Made by a program: the position numbers and the translations under genes. Below, piece by piece: positions 24,114 to 36,700 of a DNA stretch of 64,000 nucleotides (the first letter of the stretch is position 1; every line of letters starts with the position of its first letter). The notes beneath the pieces were generated by a model. The model was not told where the DNA came from, made no database searches, and was given only the letters and a program-made list of their open reading frames with translations. The DNA is from Phylloscopus collybita (lineage: Eukaryota; Chordata; Aves; Passeriformes; Phylloscopidae): contig JAJNNQ010000139.1 of the NCBI GenBank assembly GCA_027886175.1, positions 2,294,001-2,358,000 on the forward strand. Direction: 5' to 3'.

Positions 24114-26865
24114 TGACTGCTGAAGTTCCATACAAATGAGGATATCTCCCAGATGCAATATGCCACCAGTTGGAAGTTTGTCTCGTCTTGTAGTGCCAGA
24201 GGCCTCCTAGAAAATGACATCAGGAACCTGGGGTGGAGACTTTGGTTTCCCATGGATATTGGCCACTATTCATGTCTAATTTTTTCTGCCTGCCGCTGGG
24301 ATTCTGCCTACTAAAATTCCACTAAAATTCCATGCAAATGCGAATATCTCCCGGGTGCAATCAAACACCAGATGGAAGTTTCTCTGCCCTTGTATTGCCA
24401 AAGACCTCCTTCAAACTGACATCAGGAACATAGGATGGATAATTTGTCTTTCCATGGAAAAGGACCACCGTTCGTGTCTAATGCTGTCTGCCTGGCACTG
24501 TGGTTATGACTGCTGAAGTTCCATACAAATGAGGATATCTCCCAGATGCAATATGCCACCAGATGGAAGTTTGTCTGCTCTAGCAGTGCCAAAGGCCTCC
24601 TTTATACTGACATTCGGAACCTGGCGTGGAGACTTTGGTTTCCTATGGAAAAGGCCCACCGTTCATGTTTAATGCTCTCTGTCTGCAACTGGGCTTCTGA
24701 GTACTAAAATACCACTAAAATTCCATACAAATAAGGACATCTACGAGGTGCGATCCACCACGAGATGGAGGTTTGTCTGCCCTTGTAGTGCCAAAGGCCT
24801 CCTACAAACTGACATCAGGAGCCTGGGTTGGAGACTTTGTTTTCCCATGGAAAAGGGCCACCGTTCGTGTCTAATGCTGTCTGCCTGCCACTGGGCTTTT
24901 ACCTGCTGAAATTCCATACAAATGAGGATATCTCCCCGATGCAATCAGCCACCAGACGGAAGTTTGTTTGCCCTTGTACTGCCAAAGGCCTCCTAAAACC
25001 TGACATCAGGAACGTGGCTTGGAGACTTTGGCTGCCCATGGGAAAAGGGCCACCGTTCATGTCTAATGCTGTCTGCCTGCCACTGGGCTTCTACCTGCTG
25101 AAGTTCCATACAAATGAGGATATCTCCCCGATGCAATCAACCACCAGACGGAAGTTTGTCTACCTTTGTAGTGTCAAAGGCCTCCTAGAAACGGACATCA
25201 GGAACGTGGGGTGGAGACTTTGGTTTCCCATAAAAATGGGCCATTGTTCGTGTCTAATGCTGTCTGCCTGCCACTGTGCTTCTTCCTACTAAAATTCCAC
25301 TAAAACTCCATAGAAATGAGGATATCTCCCAGGTGCAATCTACAACCAGATGGAAGTTTCTCTGCCCTTATATTGGAAAACGCCTCCTACAATGAGACAT
25401 CAGCAACGTGGGGTGGAGATTTTGGTTTCCCATGGAAAAGGGCCACTGTTCGTGTCTAATGCTGTCTGCCTGCCACTGGAGTTATGCCTACTGAAATTCC
25501 TCACAAATGAGGATATTTCCCAGATGGAATCTCCCACCAGTTGGAAGTCTGTTTGCCCTTCTAGTGCCAAAGGCCTCCTAAAAACTGACATCAGGAACCT
25601 GGGGTGGAGACTTTGGTTTCTCATGGAAATGGGCCACCGTTCGTGTCTAATAATGTCTGTCGGCCATTGGGCTTCTACCTACGAAAATTCCACTGAAATT
25701 CCATACAAATGAAGACATCTCCCGGGTGCAGTCTACCGCCAGATATAAGTTTTTCTGCCCTTGTATTTCCAAAGGCCTTCTATAAACTGACATGAGGAGC
25801 CTGGAGTGGAATCTTTGGTTTCCCATGGATATGGGCCAGCGTTCGTGTGTAAAGCAGTCTGCCTGCTGCTGGATTTCTGCCTACTTTAATACCACTGAAA
25901 TTCCATAAAAATGAGGATATCTCCCACGTGCAATCTACCACCAGATGGAAGTTTTTCTGCCCTTGTACTTCCAAAGGCCTCTTACAAACTAATATCAGGA
26001 ACGTGGGGTAGAGACTTCGGTTTCCCATGGAAAAGGACCACCGTTTGTGTCTAATGCTGTCTGCCTGCCACTGGGGTTATGCCTGCTGAAATTCCTCACA
26101 AATGAGGATATCTCCCGCACGGAATCTACCACCAGTTGGAAGTTTATCTGCCCTTGTAGTGCCAAAGGCCTCCTACAAACTGACATCAGGCACGTGAGAT
26201 GGAGACTTTGGTTTCCCAAGGAAATGGACCACAGTTCGTGTCTAATGCTGTCTGCGAGACACTGGGCTTATGCCGACTAAAATTCCACTAAAATTCTATA
26301 CAAATGAGGATGTCTCCCAGGTGCAATCTACCACCACATGGAAGTTTGTCTGCCCCTGAAGAGCCAAAGGCTTCCTACAAATTGACATCAAGAACCTGAG
26401 GCGGAGACTTTGGTTTCCCATGGAAAAGGGCCACCGTTCGCGTCTAATACTGTCTGCCTGCCACTGGGCTTATGGCTATTAAAATTACATACAAATGAGG
26501 ATATCTCCTAGATGCAATATGCCACCAATTGGAACTTTGTCTCCTCCTGTAGTGCCAGAGGCCTCCTAGAAAATGACATGAGGAACCTGGGGTGGAGACT
26601 TTGGTTTCCCATGGAAATGAGCCACTATTCATGTCTAATTCTGTCTACCTTCAGCTGGGATTCTGTCTACTAATATTCCACTAAAATTCCATACAAATGA
26701 GTAAATCTCCCAGGTGCAATCTAACACCAGATGGAAGATTCTCTGCCCTTGTGTTTCCAAAGGCCTCCTACAAACTGCCATCAGGAACCTGGGGTGGAGA
26801 CTTTGCTTTCCCATGGAAAAGGACCACCGTTCCTGTCTAATGCTGTCTGCCTGGCACTGTGGTGA
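24114..26865. repeat. 2,752-bp tandem duplication, unit 2
   Basis: This is the direct tandem copy of unit 1. Small differences include GTGGTGATGACT against GTGGTTATGACT at its border and TGGAATCTTTGG at about 25,806 against TGGAGACTTTGG. Beyond 26,890 the monomer changes to an unrelated variant with ACCACTGGGTGG, marking the end of the duplication. Confidence 0.83.
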
Positions 26866-28492
26866 TGACTGCTGAAGTTCCATGCAAATGAGGATATCTC
26901 CCAGGTGTAATCTACCACTGGGTGGAAGTTTTTCTGCCCCCGTAGTGCCAAAGGCCTCCTAAAAACTGACATCCCGAACGGGGGGTGGAGATTTTTGTTT
27001 CCCAAAGAAATGCCCACCGTTCGTGTCTAATGCTGTCTGGCAGCCACTGGCCTTATGCCTACTAAAATTCCACTAAAATTCTATAGAAATGAGGTTATCT
27101 CCCAGGTGCAATCTACCACCAGATGGAAATTTGTCTGCCCTTGTAGTTCCAAAGCCCTCCTACAAACTGACATCAGGAACGTGAGGTGGAGACTTTGGTT
27201 TCCCATGGAAAAGGTCCATTGTTCGTGTCTAATGCTGTCTGCCTGCCACTGGGCTTATGCCTACTAAAATTCCACTAAAATTCTATACAAATGAGGATAT
27301 CTCCCAGGTGCAATCTACCACCAGATAGAAGTTTGTCTGCCCTTGTAATTCCAAAGGCCTCCTACAAATTGTCATCAGGAACCTGGGGCGGAGACTTTGG
27401 TTTCCCATGGAAAAGGGGCACCGTTCGTGTCTAATGCTGTCTGCCTGCCACTGGGCTTATGGGTACTAAAATTACATACAAATGTGGATATCTCCCAGAT
27501 GCAATATGCCACCAATTGGAAGTTTGTCCCTCTTGTAGTGCCAGAGGCCTCCTAGAAAATGACATCAGGATCATGGGTTGGAGACTTTGGTTTCCTATGG
27601 AAATGGGCCACTATTCATGTCTAATTCTGTCTACATGCTGCTGGGATTCTGCCTACTAAAATTCCACTAAAATTCCATAAAAATGAGTATATCTCCCAGC
27701 TACAACCTAACACCAGATGGAAGTTTCTCTGCCCTTGTATTTCCAAAGGCCTCCTACAAACTGCCATCAGGAACCTAGGGTGGAGACTTTGGTTTCCCAT
27801 GGAAAAGGTCCATTGTTCGTGTCTAATGCTGTCTGCGTGCCACTGGGCTTCTGCCTGCTGAAATTCCATACAAATGAGGATATCTCCTCGATGCAATCAA
27901 CCACCAGATGGAACTTTGTCTGCTCTTGTAGTGCCAAAGGCCTCCTACAAACTCACATCCGGAACCTGGAGTGGAGACTTTGGTTTCCCATGGAAATGGG
28001 CCAGCGTTCGTGTCTAATGACTTGCGTCTACCACTAGGCTTCTGCCTATTAAAATCCCACTAAAATTCCATACAAATGAGGATGTCTCCCAGGTGCAATC
28101 TACCACCAGATGGAAGTTTGTCTGCCTCTGTAGTGCCAAATGCCTCCTAAAAACTGACGTCAGGAACGTGGGGTGGAGACTTTGGTTTCCCATGGAAAAG
28201 GGGCACCGTTCGTGTCTAATGCTGTCTGCCTGTCACTGGTGTTATGCCTGCTGAAATACCTCACAAATGAGGATATCTCCCAGATGCAATATGCCAGCAG
28301 TTGGAAGTTTGTCTCCTCCTGTAGTTCCAGAGGTCTCCTAAAAACTGACATCAGGAACGTGGGGTGGAGACTTTGTTTTTCCATGGAAAGAGGCCACCGT
28401 TCGTGTCTAATGCTGTCTGCCTGCCAGTGGGCATATGCCTACCAAAGTTCCATACATATGAGGATATCTCCCAAATGCAATTTCCCACCAGA

Positions 28493-29208
28493 TGAAAGTT
28501 TGTCTGCCCTTTTAATGCCAAAGGCCTCCTACAAACTGACATGAGGAGCCTGGGTTGGAGACTTTGGTTTCCCATGGATATTGGCCAGCGTTCGTGTGTA
28601 ATGCTGTCTGCCTGCCGCTGGACTTCTGCCTACTAAAATTCCACTAAAATTCTATACAAATGAGGATATCTCCCAGGTGCAATCTACCACCAGATGGAAG
28701 TTTGTCTGCCCTTGTAGTTCCAAAGGCCTCCTACAAACTGACATCAGGAACGTGAGGTGGAGACTTTGGTTTCCCATGGAAAAGGTCCATTGTTCATGTC
28801 TAATGCTGTCTGCGTGCCACTGGGCTTCTGCCTGCTGAAATTCCATACAAATGAGGATATCTCCTCGATGCAATCAACCACCAGACGGAACTTTGTCTGC
28901 CCTTCTAGTGCCAAACGCCTCCTTCAAACTGACATCAGGATCCTGGATTGGAAACTTTGGTTTCCAATGGAAATGGCCCAGCGTTCGTGTCTAATGACGT
29001 GTGCCTGCCACGAGGCTTCTGCCTATTAAAATTCCACTAAAATTCCATACAAATGAGGATGTCTCCCATGTGCAATCTACCACCAGATGGAAGTTTGTCT
29101 GCCCCTGTAGAGCCAAAGGCTTCCTACAAATTGACATCAGGAACCTGGGGCGGAGACTTTGGTTTCCCATTGAAAAGGACCACCGTTCCTGTCTAATGCT
29201 GTCTGCCT
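28493..29208. repeat. Second copy of the 20.24-20.96 kb block
   Basis: This block aligns to 20,240-20,955 at offset 8,253. One visible difference is TTTCCAATGGAAATGGCCC here against TTTCCCATGGAAATGGGCC there. A partial relative lies at 27.8-28.0 kb. Confidence 0.72.
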
Positions 29209-32200
29209 GGCACTGTGGTTATGACTGCTGAAGTTCAATACAAATGAGGATATCTCCCAGGTGCAATCTACCACCAGGTGGACGTTTGTTTGCCCTCCTT
29301 GTGCCAAAGGCCTCGTAAAAACTGACATCAGGAACGTGGGGTGGAGACCTTGGTTTCCCAAGGTAATGGGCCACCGTTTGCGGCTAATGCTGCCTGCCAG
29401 CCACTGGGCTTATGCCTACTAAAATTCCACTAAAATTCTACACAAATGAGGATATCTCCCAGGTGCAATCTATAACCAGATGGAAGTTTGTCTGCCCTTG
29501 TAGTTCCAAACGCCTCCTAAAAACTGAAATCAGGAACGTGGGTTGGAGACTTTCTTCTTCCATGGAAAAGAGGCCACCGTTCGTGTCTAATGCTGTCTGC
29601 CTGCCAGTGGGCATAAGCCTACCAAAGTTCCATACATATGAGGATATCTCCCAAATGCAATTTCCCACCAGATGGAAGTTTGTCTGCCCTTGCAGTTCCA
29701 AACGCCTCTTAAAAACTGAAATCAGGAACGTGGGTTGGAGACTTTCTTCTCCCATGGAAATGGGCCAGCGTTCGTGTCTAATGATGTGTGCCTGCCACTA
29801 GGCTTCTGCCTATTAAAATTCCACTAAAATTCCATACAAATGAGGATGTCTCCCAGGTGCAATCTACCACCAGATGGAAGTTTGTGTGCCCATTTAGAGC
29901 CAAAGGCTTCTTACAAACTGACATCAGGAACGTGCGGTGGAGACTTTGGTTTCCCATGGAAATGGGCCACCGTTTGTGTATAATGCTATGTGCCTGCCAC
30001 TGGGCTTATGCCTAGTAAAATCCCATACAAATGAGGATATCTCCCAGATGGAGTCTACCACCAGTTGAAAGTTTGTCTGCCCTTGTAATGCCAACGGCCT
30101 CCTACAAATTGACATCAGGAATCTGGAAAGGACGCTTTGGTTTCCCATGGAAAAGGGCCACCCTTGGTGTTTAATGCTGTCTGCCTGCCAGTGGGCATAT
30201 GCCTACTATAATTCCCTACAAATGAGGATATCTCCCAAATGCAATTTCCCACCAGATGGAAGTTTGTCTGCCCGTTTAATGCCAAAGTCCTCCGAAAACC
30301 TGACATCAGGAATGTGGGATGGAGACTTTGGTTTCCCTAGGAAACGGGCCACTGTTCCTGTCTAATTCTCTCTGCCTTCCGCTGGGATTCTGCCTACTAA
30401 CATTCCACTAAAATTCCATAGAAATGAGGATATCTCCCAGGTGCAATCTACAACCAGATGGAAGTTTCTCTGCCCTTATATTGGAAAACGCCTCCTACAA
30501 AGTGACATTTGCAACATGGGGTGGAGATTTTGGTTTCCCATGGAAAAGGGCCACTCTTTGTGTCTAATGCTGTCTACCTGTCACTGGGGTTATGCCTGTT
30601 GAAATTCCTCACAAATGAGGATATCTCCCCGGTGCAATCAACCACCAGATGGAAGTGTGTCTGCCCTTGTAGTGCCAAAAGCCTCCTTCAAACTGACATC
30701 AGGAACATAGTATGGATAATTTGTTTTTCCATGGAAAAGGGCCACCGTTCCTGTCTAATGCTGTCTGCCTGGCACTGTGGTTATGACTGCTGAAGTTCCT
30801 CACAAATGAGGATATCTCCCACACGGAATCTACCACCAGTTGGAAGTTTGTCTGCCCTTGTAGTGCCAAAGGACTCCTAAAAACTGACATCAGGAACAAG
30901 GGGTGGAGACGTTGTTTTCCCATGGAAATGGACCACCGTTCGTGTCTAATGCTGTCTGCCTGCCACTGGGGTTTTGCCTACTAAAATTCCACTAAAATTC
31001 TATTCAAATGAGGATATCTCCCAGGTGCAATCTACCACCAGATGGAAGTTTGTCTGCCCTTGTAGGTCCTAAGGCCTCCTACAAACTGACATCAGGAACG
31101 TGAGATGGAGACTTTGGTTTCCCATGGAAAAGGTCCATTGTTCGTGTCTAATGCTGTCTGCCTGCCAATGGGTTCCTGCCTGCTGAAATTCCATACAAAT
31201 GAGGATATCTCCTCGATGCAATCAACCACCAGACGGAACTTTGTCGGCCCTTGTAGTGCCAAAGGCCTCCTACAAACTGACACCAGGAACCTGGAGTGGA
31301 AACTTTGGTTTCCATGGAAAAGGGCCACCGTTCTTCTCTGATGCTGTCTGCTGGCCACTCGGCTTCTGCATACTAAAATTCCAATAAAATTCCATACAAA
31401 TAAGGATATCTCCATGATGGAATATACAACGAGATGGAATTTTGTAGACCTTGTAGTCCAAAGGCCTCCTGCAAACTGACATCAGGAACGTGGGGTGGAG
31501 ACTTTGGTTTTCCAAGGAAAAGGTCCACCGTTCCTGTCTAATGCTGTCTGCCTGTCACATGGCTTATGGCTGCAAAAATTGCATACAAATGAGGATATCT
31601 CCCAGGTGCAATCTACCACCAGTTGGAAGTTTTTCTAACCTTGTAGTGCCAAAGGCCTCCTACCAACTGACATCAGAAGACTGGGGTAGAGACCTTCGTG
31701 TCCCATGAAAAAGAGGCACCGTTTGTGTTTTATGCTCTCTGCCGATCATTTGGATTCTGCCTACTAAAATTCCACTAAAATTCCATGCAAATGAGGATAT
31801 CTATCACGTGCAATCTACCACCAGTTGGAAGTTTGTCAACCCTTATAGTGCCAAAAGCCTCGTATAAATTATCATCAGGAATGTGGGGTGGAGAGTTTGG
31901 TTTCCCATGAAAAAGCCACCGTTCGTGTCTAATGCTGTCTGCCTGGCACTGGGGTTATGACTGCTGAAGTTCCATACAAATGAGGATATCTCCCAGATGC
32001 AATATGCCACCAGACGGAACTTTGTCTGCCCTTGTAGTGCCAAAGGCCTCCTACATACTGACATCAGGAACCTGGAGTGGAGACTTTGGTTTCCCATGGA
32101 AATGGGACAGCGTTCGTGTCTAATGATGTTTGCCTGCCACTAGGATTCTGCCTATTAAAATTACAATAAAATTCCATACCATTGAAGATGTCTCTCACGT

Positions 32201-32389
32201 GCAATCTAACACCAAATGGAAGTTTGTCTGCCCCTGTAGAGCAAAAGGCTTCCTACAAAATGACATCAAGAAGCTGGGGCAGAGACTTTGGTTTCCCATG
32301 GCAAAGGGCCACGGTTGCTGTCTAATGCTGTCTGCCTGCCACTGGGCTTATGGCTACTAAAATTACATACAAATGAGGATATCTCCCAG

Positions 32390-32930
32390 ATGCAATATGC
32401 CACCAGTTGGAAGTTTGTCTCGTCTTGTAGTGCCAGAGGCCTCCTAGAAAATGACATCAGGAACCTGGGGTGGAGACTTTGGTTTCCCATGGAAATGGGC
32501 CACTATTCATGTCTAATTTTTTCTGCCTGCCGCTGGGATTCTGCCTACTAAAATTCCACTAAAATTCCATGCAAATGCGAATATCTCCCGGGTGCAATCA
32601 AACACCAGATGGAAGTTTCTCTGCCCTTGTATTGCCAAAGACCTCCTTCAAACTGACATCAGGAACATAGGATGGATAATTTGTCTTTCCATGGAAAAGG
32701 ACCACCGTTCCTGTCTAATGCTGTCTGCCTGGCACTGTGGTTATGACTGCTGAAGTTCCATACAAATGAGGATATCTCCCAGATGCAATATGCCACCAGA
32801 TGGAAGTTTGTCTGCTCTAGCAGTGCCAAAGGCCTCCTTCAAACTGACATTCGGAACCTGGCCTGGAGACATTGGTTTCCTACGGAAAAGGTCCACCGTT
32901 CATTTTTAATGCGGTCGGTCTGCAACTGGG
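32390..32930. repeat. Partial extra copy of the 21.38-21.9 kb block
   Basis: The rare variants TTTTTTCTGCCTGCCGCTGG, CATGCAAATGCGAATATCTC and TTTGTCTTTCCATGGAAAAG occur here in the same order as at 21.5-21.7 kb and 24.3-24.5 kb. The copy then switches to a different monomer, joining the block to the start of the 33.0-36.7 kb duplication. Confidence 0.65.
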
Positions 32931-33002
32931 ATTCTGAGTACTATAATTCCACTAAAATTCTATACAAATGAGGATATCTCCCAGGTGCAATCTACCACCA
33001 GA

Positions 33003-36000
33003 TGTTAGTTTGTCTGCTCTTGCAATGCCAAAGGCCTCCTTTATACTGACATTCGGAACCTGGCCTGGAGACTTTGGTTTCCTATGGAAAAGGCCCACCG
33101 TTCGTGTTTAATTCTCTCTGTCTGCAACTGGGCTTCTGAGTACTAAAATACCACTAAAATTCCATACAAATAAGGACATCTACGAGGTGCGATCCACCAC
33201 TAGATGGAAGTTTGTCTGCCCTTGTAGTGCCAAAGGCCTCCTACAAACTGACATCAGGAGCCTGGGTTGGAGACTTTGTTTTCCCATGGAAAAGGGCCAC
33301 CGTTCGTGTCTAATGCTGTCTGCCTGCCACTGGGCTTCTATCTGCTGAAATTCCATACAAATGAGGATATCTTCCCGATGCAATCAACCACCAGACGGAA
33401 GTTTCTCTGCCCTTGTACTGTCAATGGCCTACTAAAACCTGACATCGGGAACGTGGTGTGGAGACTTTGGCTTCCCTAGGAAAAGGACCACCGTTCCTGT
33501 CTAATGCGGTCTGCCTGGCACTGTGGTTATGACTGCTGAAGGTCCATACAAATGAGGATATCTCCCAGGAGCAATCTACCACCAGGTGGAAGTTTGTCTG
33601 CCCTTGTAGTGCCAAAGGCCTCCTAGTAACGGACATCAGGAATGTGGGATGGAGACTTTGGTTTCCCTATAAAAATGGGCCACCGTTCGTGTCTAATGCT
33701 GTCTGCCTGCCACTGGGGATTTTCGTAATAAAATTCCAATAAAATTCCATAGAAATGAGGATAACTCCCAGGTGCAATCTACCACCAGATGGAAGTTTTT
33801 CTGCCTGTATGTTGGAAAAGGCCTCCTACAAAGTGACATCAGCAATGAGCGCGGAGATTTGGGTTTCCCATGGAAATGGGCCACCTTTCGTGTCTAATGG
33901 TGTCTGCCTGCCACTGGGATTATGCCTTGTAAAATCCCATACAAATGAGGATATCTTCCAGATAGAGTCTACCACCAGATGAAAGTTTGTCTGCCCTTGT
34001 AATGCCAATGGCCTCCTACACACTGACATCAGGATTCTGGAGAGGACGCTTTGGTTTCCCATGGAAAAGGGGCACCTTGGTGTTTAATGCTGTCTCCTTG
34101 CCACTGGGCTTATGACTACTGAAATTACATACAAATGAGGATATCTCCCTAAACAAAATTTCCCACCAGATGGAAGTTTGTCTGCCCTTTTAATGCCAAA
34201 GGCCTACTAAAAACTGACATCAGGAGCCTGGGTTGGAGACTTTGTTTTCCCATGGAAAAGGGCCACCGTTCCTCTCTAATGCTGTCTACCTGCCAATGGG
34301 CTTCTACCTGATGAAATTCCATAAAAATGAGGATATCTCAACGATGCAATCAACCACCAGACGGAAGTTTGTCTGCCCTTGCAGTGACAATAGCCTCCTA
34401 GAAACGGACATCAGGAACGTGGGGTGGAGATTTTGGTTTCCCATCAAATGGGCCATTATTCGTGTCTAATGCTGTCTGCCTGCCACTGGGTTTCTTCCTA
34501 CTAAAATTCCACTAAATCTCCTTAAAAATGAGGATATCTCCCAGGTGCAATCTACAACCAGATGGAAGTTTCTCTGCCCTTATATTGGAAAACGTCTCGT
34601 ACAAAGCGACATCAGCAACATGGGGTGGAGATTTTGGTTTCCCATGGAAAAGGGCCACTGTTCGTGTCTAATGCTGTCTGCCTGCCACTAGAGTAATGCC
34701 TACTTAAATTCCTCACAAATGAGGACATCTCCCAGATGGAATCTACCACCAGTTGGAAGTTTGTCTGCCCTCGTAGTGCCAAAGGCCTCCTAAAAACTGA
34801 CATCAGGAACGTGGGGTGGAGACTTTGCTTTCCCAAGGGAATGGGCCACCGTTTGTGTCTAATGCTGTCTGCTAGCCACTGGGCTTATGCCTTTTAAATT
34901 CCACTAAAATTCTATACAAATGAGGATATCTTCCAGGTGCAATCTACCACCAGGTGGAAGTTTGTCAGCCCTTGCAGTGCCAAAAGCCTCCTAAAAACTG
35001 ACATCAGGAACATAGGATGGATAATTTGTTTTTCCATGGAAAGGGGCCACTGTTCGTGTCTAATGCTGTCTGCCTGCCAGTGGGCAGAAGCCTACCAAAA
35101 TTCCCTACAAATGAGGATATCTCCCAAATGCAATTTCCCACCAGATGGAAGTTTGTCTGCCCTTTTTATGCCAAAGGCCTCCTACAAACTGATATCAGGA
35201 GCCTGGGTTGGAGACTTTGTTTTCCCATGGAAAAGGGCCACCGTTCGTGTCTAATGCTATCTGCCTGCCACTGGGCTTTTACCTGCTGAAATTCCATACA
35301 AATGAGGATATCTCCCCGATGCAATCAGCCACCAGACGGAAGTTTGTTTGCCCTTGTACTGCCAAAGGCCTCCTAAAACCTGACATCAGGAACGTGGCTT
35401 GGAGACTTTGGCTGCCCATGGGAAAAGGGCCACCGTTCATGTCTAATGCTGTCTGCCTGCCACTGGGCTTTTACCTGCTGAAATTCCATACAAATGAGGA
35501 TATCTCCCCGATGCAATCAACCACCAGACGGAAGTTTGTCTACCTTTGTAGTGTCAAAGGCCTCCTAGAAACGGACATCAGGAACGTGGGGTGGAGACTT
35601 TGGTTTCCCATAGAAATGGGCCATTGTTCGTGTCTAATGCTGTCTGCCTGCCACTGTGCTTCTTCCTACTAAAATTCCACTAAAACTCCATAGAAATGAG
35701 GATATCTCCCAGGTGCAATCTACAACCAGATGGAAGTTTCTCTGCCCTTATATTGGAAAACGCCTCCTACAAAGTGACAGAAGCAACGTGGGGTGGAGAT
35801 TTTGGTTTCCCATGGAAAAGGGCCACTGTTCGTGTCTAATGCTGTCTGCCTGCCACTGGGGTTATGCCTGCTGAAATTCCTCACAAATGAGGATATCTCC
35901 CAGATGGAATCCACCACCAGTTCGAAATTTGTTTACCCTTCTAGTGCCAAAGGCCTCCTAAAAACTGACATCACGAACCTGTTGTGGAGACTTTGGTTTC

Positions 36001-36690
36001 TCATGGTAATAGGCCACCGTTCATGTCTAATAATGTCTGTCGGCCATTGGGCTTCTACCTACGAAAATTCCACTGAAATTCCATACAAATGAAGACATCT
36101 CCCGGGTGCAGTCTATCGTCAGATATAAGTTTTTCTGCCCTTGTATTTCCAAAGGCCTTTTACAAACTGACATGAGGAGCCAGGAGTGGAGACTTTGGTT
36201 TCCCATGGATATGGGCCAGCGTTCGTGTGTAAATCAGTCTGCCTGCCGCTGGATGTCTGCCTACTTTAATACCACTAAAATTCCATAAAAATGAGGATAT
36301 CTCCCAGGTGCAATCTACCACGAGATGGAAGTTTTTCTGCCCTTGTACTTCCAAACGCCTCTTACAAACTAACATCAGGAACGTGGGGTAGAGACTTCGG
36401 TTTCCCATGGAAAAGGGTCACCGTTTGTGTCTAATGCAGTCTTCCTGCCACTGGGGTTATGCCTGCTGAAATTCCTCACAAATGAGGATATCTCCCACAC
36501 GGAATCTACCACCAGTTGGAAGTTTGTCTGCCCTTGTAGTGCCAAAGGCCTCCTACAAACTGACATCAAGCACGAAAGATGGAGACTTTGGTTTCCCAAG
36601 GAAATGGACCACCGTTCGTGCCTAATGCTGTCTGCCAGACACTGGGCCTATGCCTACTAAAATTCCACTAAAATTCTATACAAATGAGGA
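33003..36690. repeat. Block of about 3.7 kb, right copy, truncated by satellite B
   Basis: This is a near-copy of 15,940-19,627 (offset 17,063). Its last unit includes the copy 4 segment of the 18.2-19.8 kb block, which stops at 36,690, whereas the left copy continues for at least 150 bp more. The truncation therefore marks where satellite B was joined to a pre-existing satellite A block. Confidence 0.78.
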
Positions 36691-36700
36691 CTCTCCCAGC
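36686..36700. other. Junction of satellite A and satellite B
   Basis: The sequence reads GAGGA from satellite A followed by CTCTCCCAGC from satellite B. Both families contain TCTCCCAG at this point (satellite A: GGATATCTCCCAG; satellite B: AAACTCTCCCAG), so the junction lies in or beside an 8-bp shared motif. There is no spacer, target-site duplication or mobile element. This suggests microhomology-mediated joining or template switching. Confidence 0.85.

Larger units (their letters stand above)
13464..36690. repeat. Satellite A array, right part
   Basis: The same 191/203-bp monomer family continues in the same orientation after the LTR, with no further foreign insertion that I can see. It contains most of the large block duplications listed separately. 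It ends abruptly at 36,690 within a monomer, in the CATACAAATGAGGA segment, where satellite B starts. No gene or RNA gene is visible. Confidence 0.97.

Noticed and set aside
1..36690. CRISPR array or zinc-finger-like coding repeats
   Set aside because: There are no short identical repeats with unique spacers; the whole unit is repeated and diverges throughout. The translated repeats have no regular cysteine/histidine spacing and shift frame every unit.
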